A DNA stretch of 64,000 nucleotides from Streptomyces tsukubensis (GCF_009296025.1 NZ_CP045178.1:1302001-1366000), one strand, 5' to 3'; positions 9,462 through 18,723 are shown, numbered from the stretch's first letter. Program-made: numbers and translations. Notes: generated by a model not told the origin, from the sequence alone.

Positions 9462-10655
9462 TCAGGCCAGGTCGCGCTTGGCGGCGATCTTCTGCGAGAG
9501 ACCGAAGATCTCGATGAAACCCTGCGCCTTGGACTGGTCGAACGTGTCGCCCGTGTCGTAGGTGGCGAGGTTGAAGTCGTAGAGCGACTCGCTGGACCTG
9601 CGGCCGGTGACGACGGCCCTGCCGCCGTGCATCGTCATGCGTACGTCGCCGGTGACGTGCTGGTTGGCCTCGTTGATGAACCCGTCGAGGGCCCGCTTGA
9701 GCGGCGAGAACCAGAGGCCGTCGTAGACCAGCTCGCCCCAGCGCTGCTCGACCTGCCGCTTGTAGCGGGCCAGCTCGCGCTCGACGGTGACGTTCTCCAG
9801 CTCCTGGTGGGCGGTGATCAGCGCGATGGCGCCGGGAGCCTCGTACACCTCACGCGACTTGATGCCGACGAGTCGGTCCTCGACCATGTCGATCCGGCCG
9901 ATGCCCTGGGCGCCCGCGCGTTCGTTGAGCTGCTGGATCGCCTGGAGCACGGTGACGGGCGTGCCGTCGATGGCGACGGGGACGCCCTCCTTGAAGGAGA
10001 TGACGACCTCGTCGGCCTCACGGGCGAGCGCCGGGTTCTCGGTGTACTCGTAGATGTCCTCGATCGGCGCGTTCCAGATGTCCTCCAGGAAGCCCGTCTC
10101 GACCGCGCGCCCGAACACGTTCTGGTCGATGGAGTACGGGGACTTCTTGGAGGTCGCGATCGGGAGGTTCTGCGACTCGCAGAAGGCGATGGCCTTGTCG
10201 CGGGTCATCGCGTAGTCGCGTACCGGGGCGACGCACTTCAGTTCGGGGGCGAGGGCGACGATGCCCGCCTCGAAGCGGACCTGGTCGTTGCCCTTGCCCG
10301 TGCAGCCGTGGGCGACGGTGTCGGCGCCGTGCTTCTTGGCCGCGGCCACCAGATGCTTGACGATGGCGGGCCTGGAGAGGGCCGAGACCAGCGGGTAGCG
10401 GTCCATGTAGAGGGCGTTGGACTTGATGGCCGGCAGGCAGTACTGCTCGGCGAACTCGTCCTTGGCGTCGGCGACCTCCGCCTCCACCGCACCGCAGGCG
10501 AGCGCGCGCTTGCGGATGACGTCCAGGTCCTCGCCGCCCTGGCCGACGTCCACGGCGACGGCGACGACCTCGGCGCCTGTCTCCTCGGCGATCCAGCCGA
10601 TGGCGACAGAGGTGTCAAGGCCGCCTGAGTAGGCGAGTACGACGCGCTCGGTCAC
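9462..10655 (-). CDS. argG: Argininosuccinate synthase
   Basis: A protein of 397 residues that joins citrulline and aspartate with ATP. It begins [20 protein letters not shown], containing the PP-loop SGGxDTS of the N-type ATP pyrophosphatases; [13 protein letters not shown] is also typical. The start is GTG 10655, preceded by AAGGAGAG at good spacing; an upstream in-frame ATG would put the ARG box inside the coding region, so it is rejected. The gene stands next to argH, about 8 kb from argCJBDR, and has its own ArgR-type control site. Confidence 0.97.
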   Translation of the reverse strand: MTERVVLAYSGGLDTSVAIGWIAEETGAEVVAVAVDVGQGGEDLDVIRKRALACGAVEAEVADAKDEFAEQYCLPAIKSNALYMDRYPLVSALSRPAIVKHLVAAAKKHGADTVAHGCTGKGNDQVRFEAGIVALAPELKCVAPVRDYAMTRDKAIAFCESQNLPIATSKKSPYSIDQNVFGRAVETGFLEDIWNAPIEDIYEYTENPALAREADEVVISFKEGVPVAIDGTPVTVLQAIQQLNERAGAQGIGRIDMVEDRLVGIKSREVYEAPGAIALITAHQELENVTVERELARYKRQVEQRWGELVYDGLWFSPLKRALDGFINEANQHVTGDVRMTMHGGRAVVTGRRSSESLYDFNLATYDTGDTFDQSKAQGFIEIFGLSQKIAAKRDLA

Positions 10656-10685
10656 GGGGGCTCTCCTTACGATGCGTACGCTGAC

Positions 10686-10721
10686 TTGCATGAGTATGCA
10701 TCCCACCGTATGAATCGTCAA
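10686..10721 (-). promoter_or_regulatory. argG promoter with overlapping ARG box
   Basis: On the minus strand a -35 TTGACG (10721-10716), a 17-base spacer and a -10 CATACT (10698-10693) form a good sigma-70-type promoter. The -10 lies inside GATGCATACTCATGCAA (10702-10686), two ATGCAT-like half-sites that match the ArgR-binding ARG box. ArgR bound with arginine would cover the -10 and repress argG. Confidence 0.75.
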
Positions 10722-10755
10722 TCTTGCTGGTCAGCGCGGCGTTCGTGGGGCACCC

Positions 10756-11124
10756 TCACCCCAACACGGCGTCCGCCAGCACCTGGACATGGCCGTGCGG
10801 GACGTCCCTGACGGCCGTCAACAGGGTCAGGGGCCCGTGCGCCGCGAGGTCGCGGAGCCTGTCGAGCGCCTCCGCGCGCTCCGGCTCGGCGAGTTCGGTC
10901 CGGTAGCGCTCGGCGAAGTCGTCGAATCGCTCGGGGTCGTGCCCGTACCACTCGCGCAGCTCACGCGAGGGCGCGACGGCCTTCAGCCAGTCGTCCAGGT
11001 GCGCCTTGTCCTTGGCGAGACCGCGCGGCCACAGCCGGTCCACCAGGACCCGCGCACCGTCCGCCCGCTCCACCGGGTCGTACACCCGCCGCACACGCAC
11101 CCGACCGTCACGCCCCGAATCCAT
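10756..11124 (-). CDS. DUF488 family protein
   Basis: A protein of 122 residues with the hallmarks of DUF488: VRRVYDP, RVLVDRLWPRGLAKDKAHLDDWLKAVAPS, LREWYGHDPERFDDFAERYRTEL, then LTLLTAVRDVPHGHV near the end. The family is small, soluble and of unknown biochemical role. The start at ATG 11124 is where the conserved N-terminus begins; the frame stays open upstream without recognisable protein. It is transcribed towards the argG promoter, ending 35 bases before it. Confidence 0.85.
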   Translation of the reverse strand: MDSGRDGRVRVRRVYDPVERADGARVLVDRLWPRGLAKDKAHLDDWLKAVAPSRELREWYGHDPERFDDFAERYRTELAEPERAEALDRLRDLAAHGPLTLLTAVRDVPHGHVQVLADAVLG

Positions 11125-11434
11125 CGCCCACTCCTCCTCGTCGGCCCGCGCCGCGCGTCCGCCGCTGTCGCAGGGGGCGGCGCCTCTCTCCCATGGTCCG
11201 GTGGGCACCCCGCCCCGCCAGTCGAGCCCGTACGGCGTACGACGCGGACCGCGAGCCCCACGGCACGGCGCTCCACCCGCGTACAACGCCGAGCGTGAGC
11301 CGCACGCACGGCGCTTCGCCCGCGAGGACGACGCGCCCCTCGACGGTCACTTCACCAAGACGGAGCACATCGCGGCGGGCGCCGACGGTCCGCCCGGACT
11401 GCCGCCACCGCTGCCCCCGAGTACGTTCTGAGCC
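11125..11434. other. Intergenic region between divergent genes
   Basis: This 310-base stretch separates the DUF488 gene and the YkuD-like gene, which point away from each other. It is GC-rich with scattered CGTACG-type repeats. Open frames on both strands run through it but none resembles a protein. Promoters for both neighbours should be here; I could not pick them out. Confidence 0.4.
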
Positions 11435-12166
11435 ATGCGCACCGCCACCGCAGCCGTGCTCGCCGCGGCCCTGCTCTGCCTCGCCCCGTCCGCGTACGCC
11501 GAGGTCGGCGGGGACCGGCTCGCCGAACCTGAGCCGCCACCACCGCTGCCCGCCGTCATGGCCGACACCGGCGGAGGCAGCCAGCTCATCACCGCGCGGG
11601 CCGCGGACCTCAAGGCCACGACGGGCCAGGTGACCTGGTGGGAGCTGCGGGCCGGGCGGTGGCGGGCCGCCGGTTCCACCCCCGCCCGGTTCGGCGCGGG
11701 CGGCCTCACCGAAGGCGTACGCCGAAGACAGGGCACCTCGACGACGCCCACCGGCCTCTACGACCTGCCGTTCGCCTTCGGCGTGCGCCCCGCTCCCGCC
11801 GGAACCACCACGCCCTACCGGCGTGTCGGTGAGCGGTCCTGGTGGTGCCAGGACAACGGCTCCCGCGCCTACAACCGGTGGGCCGAGCCCCGCCCGGCCG
11901 ACTGCGCCGCCAAGGAGGCCGAGCACCTGATCGACTACCGCACGCAGTACGCCCACGCCCTGGTGATCGGCTTCAACTACCGCCACCCGGTGCGCGGCCG
12001 GGGTGCGGGGATCTTCCTGCACGTCAACGGCAAGGGAGCGACCGCCGGGTGCGTGTCCGTCCCCGCGGACGCGATGCGGCGGATCCTGTCCTGGACACGT
12101 CCGGGGCGGCAACCGCACATCGCCATCGGGACGGCGACGGGGAGTACGGCGCTCACGCGGTACTGA
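11435..12166 (+). CDS. Secreted L,D-transpeptidase (YkuD)-like protein
   Basis: A protein of 243 residues with a Sec signal peptide (residues 1-22, MRTATAAVLAAALLCLAPSAYA, cut before EV). The C-terminal half has FLHVNGKGATAGCVSVP, which matches the YkuD catalytic pattern H-x-n-[ST]-x-G-C-V/I-S, with His and Cys as active residues. Enzymes of this fold make 3-3 crosslinks in peptidoglycan or act on wall components. Exported actinobacterial relatives without wall-binding domains are common and mostly unstudied. The middle part (GVRRRQGTSTTPTGLYDLPFAFG) is the usual approach to the YkuD core. Confidence 0.8.
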   Translation: MRTATAAVLAAALLCLAPSAYAEVGGDRLAEPEPPPPLPAVMADTGGGSQLITARAADLKATTGQVTWWELRAGRWRAAGSTPARFGAGGLTEGVRRRQGTSTTPTGLYDLPFAFGVRPAPAGTTTPYRRVGERSWWCQDNGSRAYNRWAEPRPADCAAKEAEHLIDYRTQYAHALVIGFNYRHPVRGRGAGIFLHVNGKGATAGCVSVPADAMRRILSWTRPGRQPHIAIGTATGSTALTRY

Positions 12167-12257
12167 GGGCGCGTTCGCGGCGGCTCCGGTCGGGACGGCC
12201 CCCGTCCGGGGCGCGGGGCGTTCACATGGCGAGACGGAAAGTGAGCGCGGCGCCCAC

Positions 12258-13340
12258 ATGATGAGACGTGGTTGCGCGCTGTCATGCCCCCGGCGTCTTA
12301 TCGCGGCCGTGCGCACCGAACAGACCACCCCCAGCGACTCCGGCGCTCCGGACAACGGCGACAAGGCGGCCAAGCGTGCCGTGACCGTGTTCCCCGTACT
12401 CGTACTCGTCGCGGGAGTGGCCGGTCTCGTGACGCCGGGGACGTTCGCCGGCTGGGGCGACTCGGTCCCCTACCTGCTGGGCATCGTCATGTTCTGCATG
12501 GGCCTCACGATGACCCCGCTGGACTTCAAGGGCGTGGCCAAACGCCCCTGGGCGGTGGCGATCGGGCTCGTCGCCCACTACGTGATCATGCCAGGACTCG
12601 GCTGGCTCATCGCCCACCTCCTCGGTCTGCCCCCGCAACTCGCGGCAGGCGTGATCCTGGTGGGCTGCGCGCCCAGTGGCACGGCCTCCAACGTGGTGAC
12701 CTTCCTCGCCCGCGGCGACGTGGCACTCTCCGTCTCGGTCGCGACCGTGTCGACCGTGCTCGCGCCGCTCATCACCCCGCCGCTCACCCTGCTGCTCGCC
12801 GGTGAGTACCTGCCGGTAGACGCGGGATCGATGATGTCGGACATCCTGAAGACGGTGCTGCTGCCGGTGCTCGGCGGGCTGGTGGTCCGGCTGGTCGCGG
12901 GGAAGGTCATCGACAGGGTCCTCGGCGTCATGCCCTGGCTGTCCTCGGTCGCCATCGCCGCCATCGTCGCCGCCGTCGTGGCGGGCAGCGCCGACACCAT
13001 CAAGGGCGCCGCCGTCAGCGTGCTCATCGCCGTGGTGCTCCACAACGGCCTCGGCCTCGCACTCGGCTACGGCGCGGGCAAGGTGGCCAAGCTCGGGCCG
13101 CCGGCCAGCCGGGCTATGGCGTTCGAGGTCGGCATGCAGAACTCCGGCCTCGCGGCCTCGCTCGCGTCGGCCCACTTCAGCCCGCTCGCCGCGCTGCCCG
13201 CCGCCGTCTTCTCCGTCTGGCACAACGTCTCCGGCGCCCTCGTGGCCGCCTGGATGTCGCACCGGTCGCGCGGCGAGGAACCGGTCGCGGTGGAGACCAC
13301 CGGCGGCGCCACCACACCGAGCTGGGCGCGCCAGGACTGA
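12258..13340 (+). CDS. Bile acid:sodium symporter (BASS/PanS-like) transporter
   Basis: A membrane protein of about 360 residues with roughly ten hydrophobic segments. The BASS core motifs are visible: FCMGLTMTPLDF in the first half, GLPPQLAAGVILVGCAPSGTASNVVTFLARGDVALSV, and EVGMQNSGLAASLA in the second half; the last two form the crossed-helix substrate site in this fold. BASS proteins import organic anions or ketopantoate-like acids with sodium. The ATG at 12258 (a second ATG at 12261) begins a poorly conserved 40-residue leader. It follows the YkuD gene after 91 bases; no functional link is obvious. Confidence 0.85.
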   Translation: MMRRGCALSCPRRLIAAVRTEQTTPSDSGAPDNGDKAAKRAVTVFPVLVLVAGVAGLVTPGTFAGWGDSVPYLLGIVMFCMGLTMTPLDFKGVAKRPWAVAIGLVAHYVIMPGLGWLIAHLLGLPPQLAAGVILVGCAPSGTASNVVTFLARGDVALSVSVATVSTVLAPLITPPLTLLLAGEYLPVDAGSMMSDILKTVLLPVLGGLVVRLVAGKVIDRVLGVMPWLSSVAIAAIVAAVVAGSADTIKGAAVSVLIAVVLHNGLGLALGYGAGKVAKLGPPASRAMAFEVGMQNSGLAASLASAHFSPLAALPAAVFSVWHNVSGALVAAWMSHRSRGEEPVAVETTGGATTPSWARQD

Positions 13341-13363
13341 CGTCGGTATCACCGGATTCCCGT

Positions 13364-13405
13364 ACGGGGCCGGGTGCGTGGCGGCCCCCACGCGCCCGGC
13401 CCCGT
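13364..13405 (+). terminator. Hairpin after the BASS transporter
   Basis: ACGGGGCCGGG and CCCGGCCCCGT (11 bp) plus an inner GCGTGG/CCACGC (6 bp) with one mismatch form a long stem 23 bases after the stop codon. Confidence 0.7.
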
Positions 13406-13675
13406 TCGTCGCGGGCGGACCACGGTCCGAGCGGGCGGTTCGGCCGGGGCGGCGGGGCACCAGCGGGTGACGCGTATGCGGCCGGGCGGGTAACCCGTAC
13501 GAAGCCGGACGGATATCGCGCGCAGGGCCGGACGGGTGACCCGCACGCGGCCGGGGGGCTCGCACACGACCGGACGGGTGACCCGTACGCCCCCACAGGT
13601 GTCTCGTACGTCTCAGTCGCCGACCGATCCCCCAGGACCATAGACGGAAGGATCGATTCCGATTACCTTCTAGAC
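13406..13675. repeat. Intergenic region with degenerate direct repeats
   Basis: Between the BASS gene and the GntR gene, CGGACGGGTGACCCG occurs at 13529-13543 and again at 13571-13585, with related but diverged copies around 13465-13500. No convincing coding frame. The last 50 bases probably carry the promoter of the GntR operon. Confidence 0.45.
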
Positions 13676-14395
13676 ATGCCTGGACAGGTTCACAAACATC
13701 ATCGGGTCGCAAAGGTGCTGGCCGAGGAGATTCGCGCGGGTGTGCACGCGGACGGCAGCAGGCTGCCCGGCGAGCACGCGCTGCGTGAGCGTTTCGGGGT
13801 CAGCCGTACCACCGTCCGTCAGGCGCTCGGCGTCCTCGGCGAACAGGGGCTGATCCAGACGCACGCCGGGATCGGCTCGCTCGTCACCTTCGACGGCCGC
13901 GCGCTGGACCAGCGCCTCGGCTGGACCAAGGCACTGGACGACCAGGGCACCCGGCTCACCGCGGACATCCTCCGTTTCGAGCGGATCACCGACCCGGAAC
14001 TCGCCGAGGAGCTCGGCACCGCCGACGACGGCTTCATCGCGCTCGACCGAGTACGACGGCTGCCCGACGGTGTCGGCGTCTCCCTGGAGCGCAGCCGGGT
14101 GCCCGCCGTTCCCGCCCTCGCCGACCTGCCCGAGCGGGGCCTCGTCGAGGGTTCCCTCAACAGAACGCTGCTCGCGGCGGGCAGGGTCTCGGAGTCCAGC
14201 GAGGCGTGGCTCTCCGTGACCGGCCTCGACGCCGCCGACGCCGCCCTGATCGGCCGGCCCGCGGACGCGCCCTTCATCCGGCTCGCGCAGGTCTTCAGGG
14301 ATGCCGATTCGGAGGTGGTGGAGCACGTCACCAGCCTGCTCGACCCGTCCAGGTTCCAACTGCACGTACAGACAGGCCGAGGAGGCCCCTCGTGA
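13676..14395 (+). CDS. GntR/HutC-family regulator of the downstream operon
   Basis: A protein of 239 residues with an N-terminal GntR winged helix (VLAEEIRAGVHADGSRLPGEHALRERFGVSRTTVRQALGVLGEQGLIQTHAGIGSLV) and a C-terminal UTRA-type ligand domain ending in FIRLAQVFRDADSEVVEHVTSLLDPSRFQ. It is the first gene of a four-gene unit and its stop codon overlaps the next start (GTGA), so it probably senses the substrate of the permease/hydrolase/kinase genes behind it. The ATG lies only about 30 bases after the end of the preceding low-complexity region. Confidence 0.9.
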   Translation: MPGQVHKHHRVAKVLAEEIRAGVHADGSRLPGEHALRERFGVSRTTVRQALGVLGEQGLIQTHAGIGSLVTFDGRALDQRLGWTKALDDQGTRLTADILRFERITDPELAEELGTADDGFIALDRVRRLPDGVGVSLERSRVPAVPALADLPERGLVEGSLNRTLLAAGRVSESSEAWLSVTGLDAADAALIGRPADAPFIRLAQVFRDADSEVVEHVTSLLDPSRFQLHVQTGRGGPS

Positions 14396-15396
14396 ACGAC
14401 ACCCACCCCGACCTGCTCGACCGCGCCCTAGGTGCCTTCTACGGGCTTGCCCTCGGTGACGCGCTCGGCATGCCCACCCAGGTCATGGCCAGGTCGGAGG
14501 TCGTACGGGTCTACGGCACCCTCACCGGATTCGAGCCCGCCGGGCAGGACAACCCGGTCAGCGCGGGCATGCCCGCGGGATCGGTCACCGACGACACCGA
14601 CCAGGCCGTCATCGTGGGCAGGCTCCTCATCGAGGGCGGCGGCCACATCGACCCGCTGCGCTTCTCCCAGGAATTGCTGTCCTGGGAGAAGGAGATGAAG
14701 GCCAAGGGCTCCTTCGACCTGCTCGGCCCCTCCACCAAGGCGGCGCTGGACGCGGTGGCGGGCGGCGCCTCCCTTGACGAGGCCGGCCGTACCGGGACCA
14801 CCAACGGCTCCGCGATGCGGGTCACCCCGGTCGGCATCGCCTTCGCCGCGCGGCCCCTCGACACCTTCCTCGACAGGGTCGTGGAGTCCTGCCAGGTCAC
14901 CCACGACACGACCGTCGGCATCGCGGGCGCGGCGGCCGTCGCGGCGGCTGTCTCCACCGGTGTGGCGGGCGGCTCCCTCGACGACGTGTTCGAGGCCGCC
15001 GTCACCGCCGCGCGGGCCGGCTCGCAGCGCGGGCACTGGATCGCGGGGGCGGATGTCGCGGCCAGGATCACCTGGGCCCGCGAGCTGGTGCGCGGCCTGC
15101 CCGAGGCCGAGGCGCTGGACCAGGTCTGCGCGCTCATCGGTACGAGTGTGGCCACCCAGGAGTCGGTGCCCGCCGCCTTCGCCGTTCTCGCGCTGACCGA
15201 GGGCGACCCGTGGCGGGCCGCGCTGATGGCCGCCAATCTCGGCGGTGACAGCGACACCATCGGCGCCATCGCCGGTGCCATCGCGGGTTCCGTACGCGGC
15301 CTCGCCGCCATCCCCGCGGACGCCCTACAGACTCTGCGGACCGTGAACGGCCTCGAACTCGAAGACCTCACACGGCAGTTGCTCACCCACCGCTGA
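14392..15396 (+). CDS. ADP-ribosylglycohydrolase family protein
   Basis: A protein of 334 residues. The metal-binding motifs of the DraG/ARH fold are present: FYGLALGDALGMPTQ at the N-terminus, SVTDDTDQAVIV (T-D-D-T-D) and LGGDSDTIGAIAGAIAGSVRG near the C-terminus. The family removes N- or O-linked ADP-ribose or related N-glycosyl groups. Its place between a purine-type permease and a ribokinase-like gene suggests a small nucleoside or ribosyl substrate, not a protein. The GTG start at 14392 overlaps the GntR stop by 4 bases. Confidence 0.92.
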   Translation: MNDTHPDLLDRALGAFYGLALGDALGMPTQVMARSEVVRVYGTLTGFEPAGQDNPVSAGMPAGSVTDDTDQAVIVGRLLIEGGGHIDPLRFSQELLSWEKEMKAKGSFDLLGPSTKAALDAVAGGASLDEAGRTGTTNGSAMRVTPVGIAFAARPLDTFLDRVVESCQVTHDTTVGIAGAAAVAAAVSTGVAGGSLDDVFEAAVTAARAGSQRGHWIAGADVAARITWARELVRGLPEAEALDQVCALIGTSVATQESVPAAFAVLALTEGDPWRAALMAANLGGDSDTIGAIAGAIAGSVRGLAAIPADALQTLRTVNGLELEDLTRQLLTHR

Positions 15397-15512
15397 GCCT
15401 GCGCCTCCTCGGCCAAGAAACACCGCCGGCCGAGCGACACCCGGCGGCACCCCGGCCGGGAAGCACCGCCCCGCAATCATCCACCCCGCACCACATGCAA
15501 GGAGGTTCCGTC

Positions 15513-16994
15513 ATGGACGCATCAACGGAGAGCGCTCGCGTCGGCACCGTGGAGACCCGTGGGATCGAACCGGTCCCTGACAGAGAACGTCACGGGCGGG
15601 CCTCCCAGCTGTTCTGGACCTGGTTCGCCGCCAACATCTCACTGCTGGGACTGCCGCTCGGCGCCAGCCTCGTCGCCTTCCGCGGCCTCAACTTCTGGCA
15701 GGCGGCGATCGTCGCCGTCATCGGCTCTGTGGGCTCGTTCGCCCTGGTCGGCTGGTTGAGCATGTCGGGGCAGCGGGGCGGCGCACCCGCCATGACCCTC
15801 TCGCGCGCGGTCTTCGGCCAGCGCGGCAACAAGGGTCCCACCGTGATCACCTGGATCAGCCGGGTCGGCTGGGAGACGATCACGACGACCACGGCGGCGT
15901 ACGCGCTGCTGGCGCTCGCCTCCACCATCTTCGGCGTGCACCAGAACACTGTGCTCACCCTCGTCGCCCTGCTCATCTTCATCGTCTGCACCTTGCTGAT
16001 CAGCGGCCTCGGCCACGCCACGATCATGTGGATCAACAAGTGGGCGACGCTGCTCTTCGGCGTGCTGAACCTCATCGTGATCGGCTTCCTGGTGGCGACC
16101 GTCGACTGGGCCAAGGTCCTCGACGCCCAGGCCGGTCCGCTCGGCGGAGTCATCGGCGGGATCGGGTTCATCGCCGCCGGCACCGGCATCGGCTGGGCCA
16201 ACGCGGGCGCCGACTACGCCCGTTACCTGCCGAAGTCGATCCCCGGCAAGCGGCTCGTGGTGGCCTCCGCCTTCGGCGCGGGCATCCCGCTGGTACTGCT
16301 GATCTCGCTGGGTTCGCTGCTCACCGCGGGCGACGACTCGCTGGCCACGGCCTCCGACCCGGTCGCCGCGATCAACGCGATGCTGCCGAGCTGGATGGCC
16401 ATCCCGTATCTGATCGCCGCCTTCGGCGGACTGCTGATGTCCAACCACCTCTCGGTGTACTCGGCGGGGCTGACCATGCTCACCCTCGGCCTGAAGGTGC
16501 CGCGCGCCTGGGCGGTCTGCATCGACATCATCGTGACCTTCGGCGGCGGCATCTACTTCATGCTGATCGCGGGGGACTTCTACGGCCCCTTCACCACCTT
16601 CCTGACGCTGCTCGCGGTGCCCATCTCGGCGTGGATCGGGGTCATGGGCGTCGACATGGTGCGCGGTCGGCGCTACAACCCTGACGCGCTGATGGACACC
16701 GGTCGTACCAGTCGCTACTGGTACACGGGCGGTTTCCGCTGGGCCGCCTTCGGCCCCTGGATCATCGCCATCGTCGCGGGGCTGTTGTTCACCTCGGCCT
16801 CGACCAGCGACAACGACGTCTGGTTCAAGGGTCCCCTGGCCGACACCTGGTTCGGCACCAACGGGCTCGGCTGGGCCGTGGCCATCGTCGTCGGCGGGCT
16901 GCTCTACGCCCTGTTCGGCGGGCGCGACCACGACGACCTGGCGGGCGACACGCCCTCCCCCACCGCCACCACACCTGAGGAGGCCCTGCGATGA
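15513..16994 (+). CDS. NCS1-type purine/cytosine (nucleoside) permease
   Basis: A protein of 493 residues with about 12 membrane segments. It has the typical NCS1 beginning (HGRASQLFWTWFAANISLLGLPLGASLVAF) and the central GWANAGADYARYLPKS. This family imports purines, cytosine, allantoin, hydantoin or nucleosides with a cation. AAGGAGG at 15499-15505 lies 7 bases before the ATG, an unusually strong site. It is 116 bases after the hydrolase gene and overlaps the kinase gene by ATGA, so it is the central gene of the salvage operon. Confidence 0.92.
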   Translation: MDASTESARVGTVETRGIEPVPDRERHGRASQLFWTWFAANISLLGLPLGASLVAFRGLNFWQAAIVAVIGSVGSFALVGWLSMSGQRGGAPAMTLSRAVFGQRGNKGPTVITWISRVGWETITTTTAAYALLALASTIFGVHQNTVLTLVALLIFIVCTLLISGLGHATIMWINKWATLLFGVLNLIVIGFLVATVDWAKVLDAQAGPLGGVIGGIGFIAAGTGIGWANAGADYARYLPKSIPGKRLVVASAFGAGIPLVLLISLGSLLTAGDDSLATASDPVAAINAMLPSWMAIPYLIAAFGGLLMSNHLSVYSAGLTMLTLGLKVPRAWAVCIDIIVTFGGGIYFMLIAGDFYGPFTTFLTLLAVPISAWIGVMGVDMVRGRRYNPDALMDTGRTSRYWYTGGFRWAAFGPWIIAIVAGLLFTSASTSDNDVWFKGPLADTWFGTNGLGWAVAIVVGGLLYALFGGRDHDDLAGDTPSPTATTPEEALR

Positions 16995-17944
16995 CCGCAC
17001 GTGTCGTCCTGGCGGGAAACGTCATCGCCGACCTCGTCATCGACGTCCCCGCTCTGCCGGAGCGCGGCGGCGATGTCATCGGCACCAGGACCGCGCTGTA
17101 CGCGGGCGGCGGCTTCAACGCGCTGACCGCCGCCCGCAGACTCGGCGCCGAGGCGGTCTACGCGGGGCTGCACGGCACCGGGCCCTACGGCGACCTGGTG
17201 CGCGACGCCCTGGCGGCGGAGGAGATCGGGGTACTGCTGCCGGTCCGCGCGGACGGCGACACCGGGTTCTGCGTGGCGCTCGTCGACGACGGGGGCGAGC
17301 GCACCTTCGTGACCAGCTTCGGCGTGGACGCGTCGATGACCGAGGCCGACATCCACGCGGTACGGGACCGGTTGCGCCCCGGCGACCTGGTGCAGCTCTC
17401 GGGCTACGGCCTGGTCATGGAGGTCAACGGACCGCTGCTCTCCGCCTTCGCCGCCGCGCTCCCCGACGACGTACGCCTCTGCCTCGACCCGGGGCCGCTG
17501 GTCGCGGACATCCCCGCCGAGGTACTTGAGCCGGTACTGCGCAGGACGGACTGGCTGAGCTGCAACACCCGCGAGGCCGGTCTGCTCACCGGCGGGACGG
17601 AGCCGCGCGAGGCGGCGCTCGCGCTGCGCGGCCTGCTCTCCCCCGGCGCGGGCGTACTGGTCCGCGCCGACAAGGACGGCTGCTGGCTGGCGGCCCCCGA
17701 CGCGGAGCCCGTACACATCCCGGGCTTCCCCGTGCACGCCGTGGACAGCAACGGCGCGGGCGACGCGCACGTGGGTGCTTTCCTCGCGCTGCTCGGGCGG
17801 GGCGTCGACCCGGCCACGGCGGCCAGGGGCGCCAACGCCGCCGCTGCCTACGCGGTGACACGGCGGGGCCCCGCGACGGCGCCACGGCCGGCCGAACTGG
17901 CCGCGTTCCTCGGCGACGACCCGCTGGCGGAACTGCTCGCGTAG
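16991..17944 (+). CDS. PfkB/ribokinase-family sugar or nucleoside kinase
   Basis: A protein of 317 residues. It has the ribokinase-type N-terminus (VVLAGNVIADLVIDVP, then AGGGFNALTAARRLGAEAVYAG) and the C-terminal signature VDSNGAGDAHVGAFLALLG, where the Asp of GAGD is the catalytic base. It would phosphorylate a sugar hydroxyl, perhaps the ribose released or carried by the operon's substrate. Its start overlaps the permease stop (ATGA). The stop codon sits within the first unit of an 18-bp tandem repeat. Confidence 0.92.
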   Translation: MTARVVLAGNVIADLVIDVPALPERGGDVIGTRTALYAGGGFNALTAARRLGAEAVYAGLHGTGPYGDLVRDALAAEEIGVLLPVRADGDTGFCVALVDDGGERTFVTSFGVDASMTEADIHAVRDRLRPGDLVQLSGYGLVMEVNGPLLSAFAAALPDDVRLCLDPGPLVADIPAEVLEPVLRRTDWLSCNTREAGLLTGGTEPREAALALRGLLSPGAGVLVRADKDGCWLAAPDAEPVHIPGFPVHAVDSNGAGDAHVGAFLALLGRGVDPATAARGANAAAAYAVTRRGPATAPRPAELAAFLGDDPLAELLA

Positions 17945-17985
17945 TCCGGACTGCTCGCGTAGTCCGGACTGCTCGCTCAGTCGGG
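17932..17985. repeat. 18-bp tandem repeat spanning the kinase stop codon
   Basis: ACTGCTCGCGTAGTCCGG occurs twice exactly (17932-17949, 17950-17967) and a third time diverged (17968-17985). The first copy contains the TAG stop codon of the PfkB gene. Confidence 0.8.
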
Positions 17986-18021
17986 GCCACCGGGCAGCGG
18001 AGCGGCGGGCGTCCGCGCGTA

Positions 18022-18077
18022 CGGCACACGGGCACACGGGCACACGGGCACACGGGCACACGGGCACACGGGCACAC
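18022..18077. repeat. 8-bp tandem repeat array (GGGCACAC)n
   Basis: Six exact GGGCACAC units (18030-18077) follow one near copy (CGGCACAC, 18022-18029). It lies between the PfkB stop and the terminator hairpin. It is a simple microsatellite, not a CRISPR: units are contiguous, without spacers. Confidence 0.9.
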
Positions 18078-18091
18078 GGATATAAGGGCAT

Positions 18092-18141
18092 ACGGCCGCG
18101 GCCGGTCACGGGGAAGTTCCCACATGACCGGCCGCGGCCGT
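18092..18141. terminator. Bidirectional terminator between the kinase gene and argR
   Basis: A perfect 17-bp inverted repeat (ACGGCCGCGGCCGGTCA at 18092-18108 and its complement at 18125-18141) with a 16-base loop lies between convergent operons. Confidence 0.85.
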
Positions 18142-18161
18142 GTCGCCGTACCCGTGTTCGC

Positions 18162-18704
18162 TCAGTGGTCGTTCTGCGCGAGCCGCAGCATATGGTCGGC
18201 GAGCGCCTGGCCGCCGTCCGGCTCACGGCTGATCAGCATCAGCGTGTCGTCGCCCGCGATGGTGCCGAGGATGTCGTGCAGCTCCGCCTGGTCGATGGCC
18301 GAGGCGAGGAACTGGGCGGCCCCGGGCGGGGTGCGCAGCACCACGAGGTTGGCCGACGCCTCGGCCGAGATGAGCAGTTCGACCGAGAGGCGCCGCATCC
18401 GCTCCTCCTTGGCCGACTCCCCCAGCGGCGCGCGGGGGGTGCGGAATCCGCCCTCGCTCGGCACCGCGTAGATGAGGTCGCCCTCGGCGTCGCGGATCTT
18501 CACGGCGTTCAGCTCGTCCAGGTCGCGGGAGAGCGTGGCCTGGGTGACCGTGAGGCCGTCGTCGGCGAGCAGCTTCGCCAACTGGCTCTGCGAGCGCACC
18601 GCCTGCCGGTTGAGGATGTCCACGATCCGCCGGTGGCGGGCGGTGCGCGTCTGCGGTACCGCGGGGCCGATCTGCTCGTTGTCCTGCTCCTGCGCCTGGC
18701 TCAT
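18162..18704 (-). CDS. argR: Arginine repressor ArgR
   Basis: A protein of 180 residues. The N-terminal winged helix contains [28 protein letters not shown], the ArgR DNA-recognition part; the C-terminal oligomerisation domain has [15 protein letters not shown], the arginine-binding GTIAGDDT motif. With arginine bound it forms a hexamer and represses ARG-box genes. It is the last gene of argCJBDR, 19 bases after argD, so it is regulated with its own targets. ARG boxes are seen in this window before argC and argG. Confidence 0.97.
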   Translation of the reverse strand: MSQAQEQDNEQIGPAVPQTRTARHRRIVDILNRQAVRSQSQLAKLLADDGLTVTQATLSRDLDELNAVKIRDAEGDLIYAVPSEGGFRTPRAPLGESAKEERMRRLSVELLISAEASANLVVLRTPPGAAQFLASAIDQAELHDILGTIAGDDTLMLISREPDGGQALADHMLRLAQNDH

Positions 18705-18723
18705 CGTCGTCTCAATCTCTGGA

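Noticed and set aside
18022..18077. Array of short repeats considered as CRISPR
   Set aside because: Units of 8 bases are contiguous, without spacers, and no cas gene is near.
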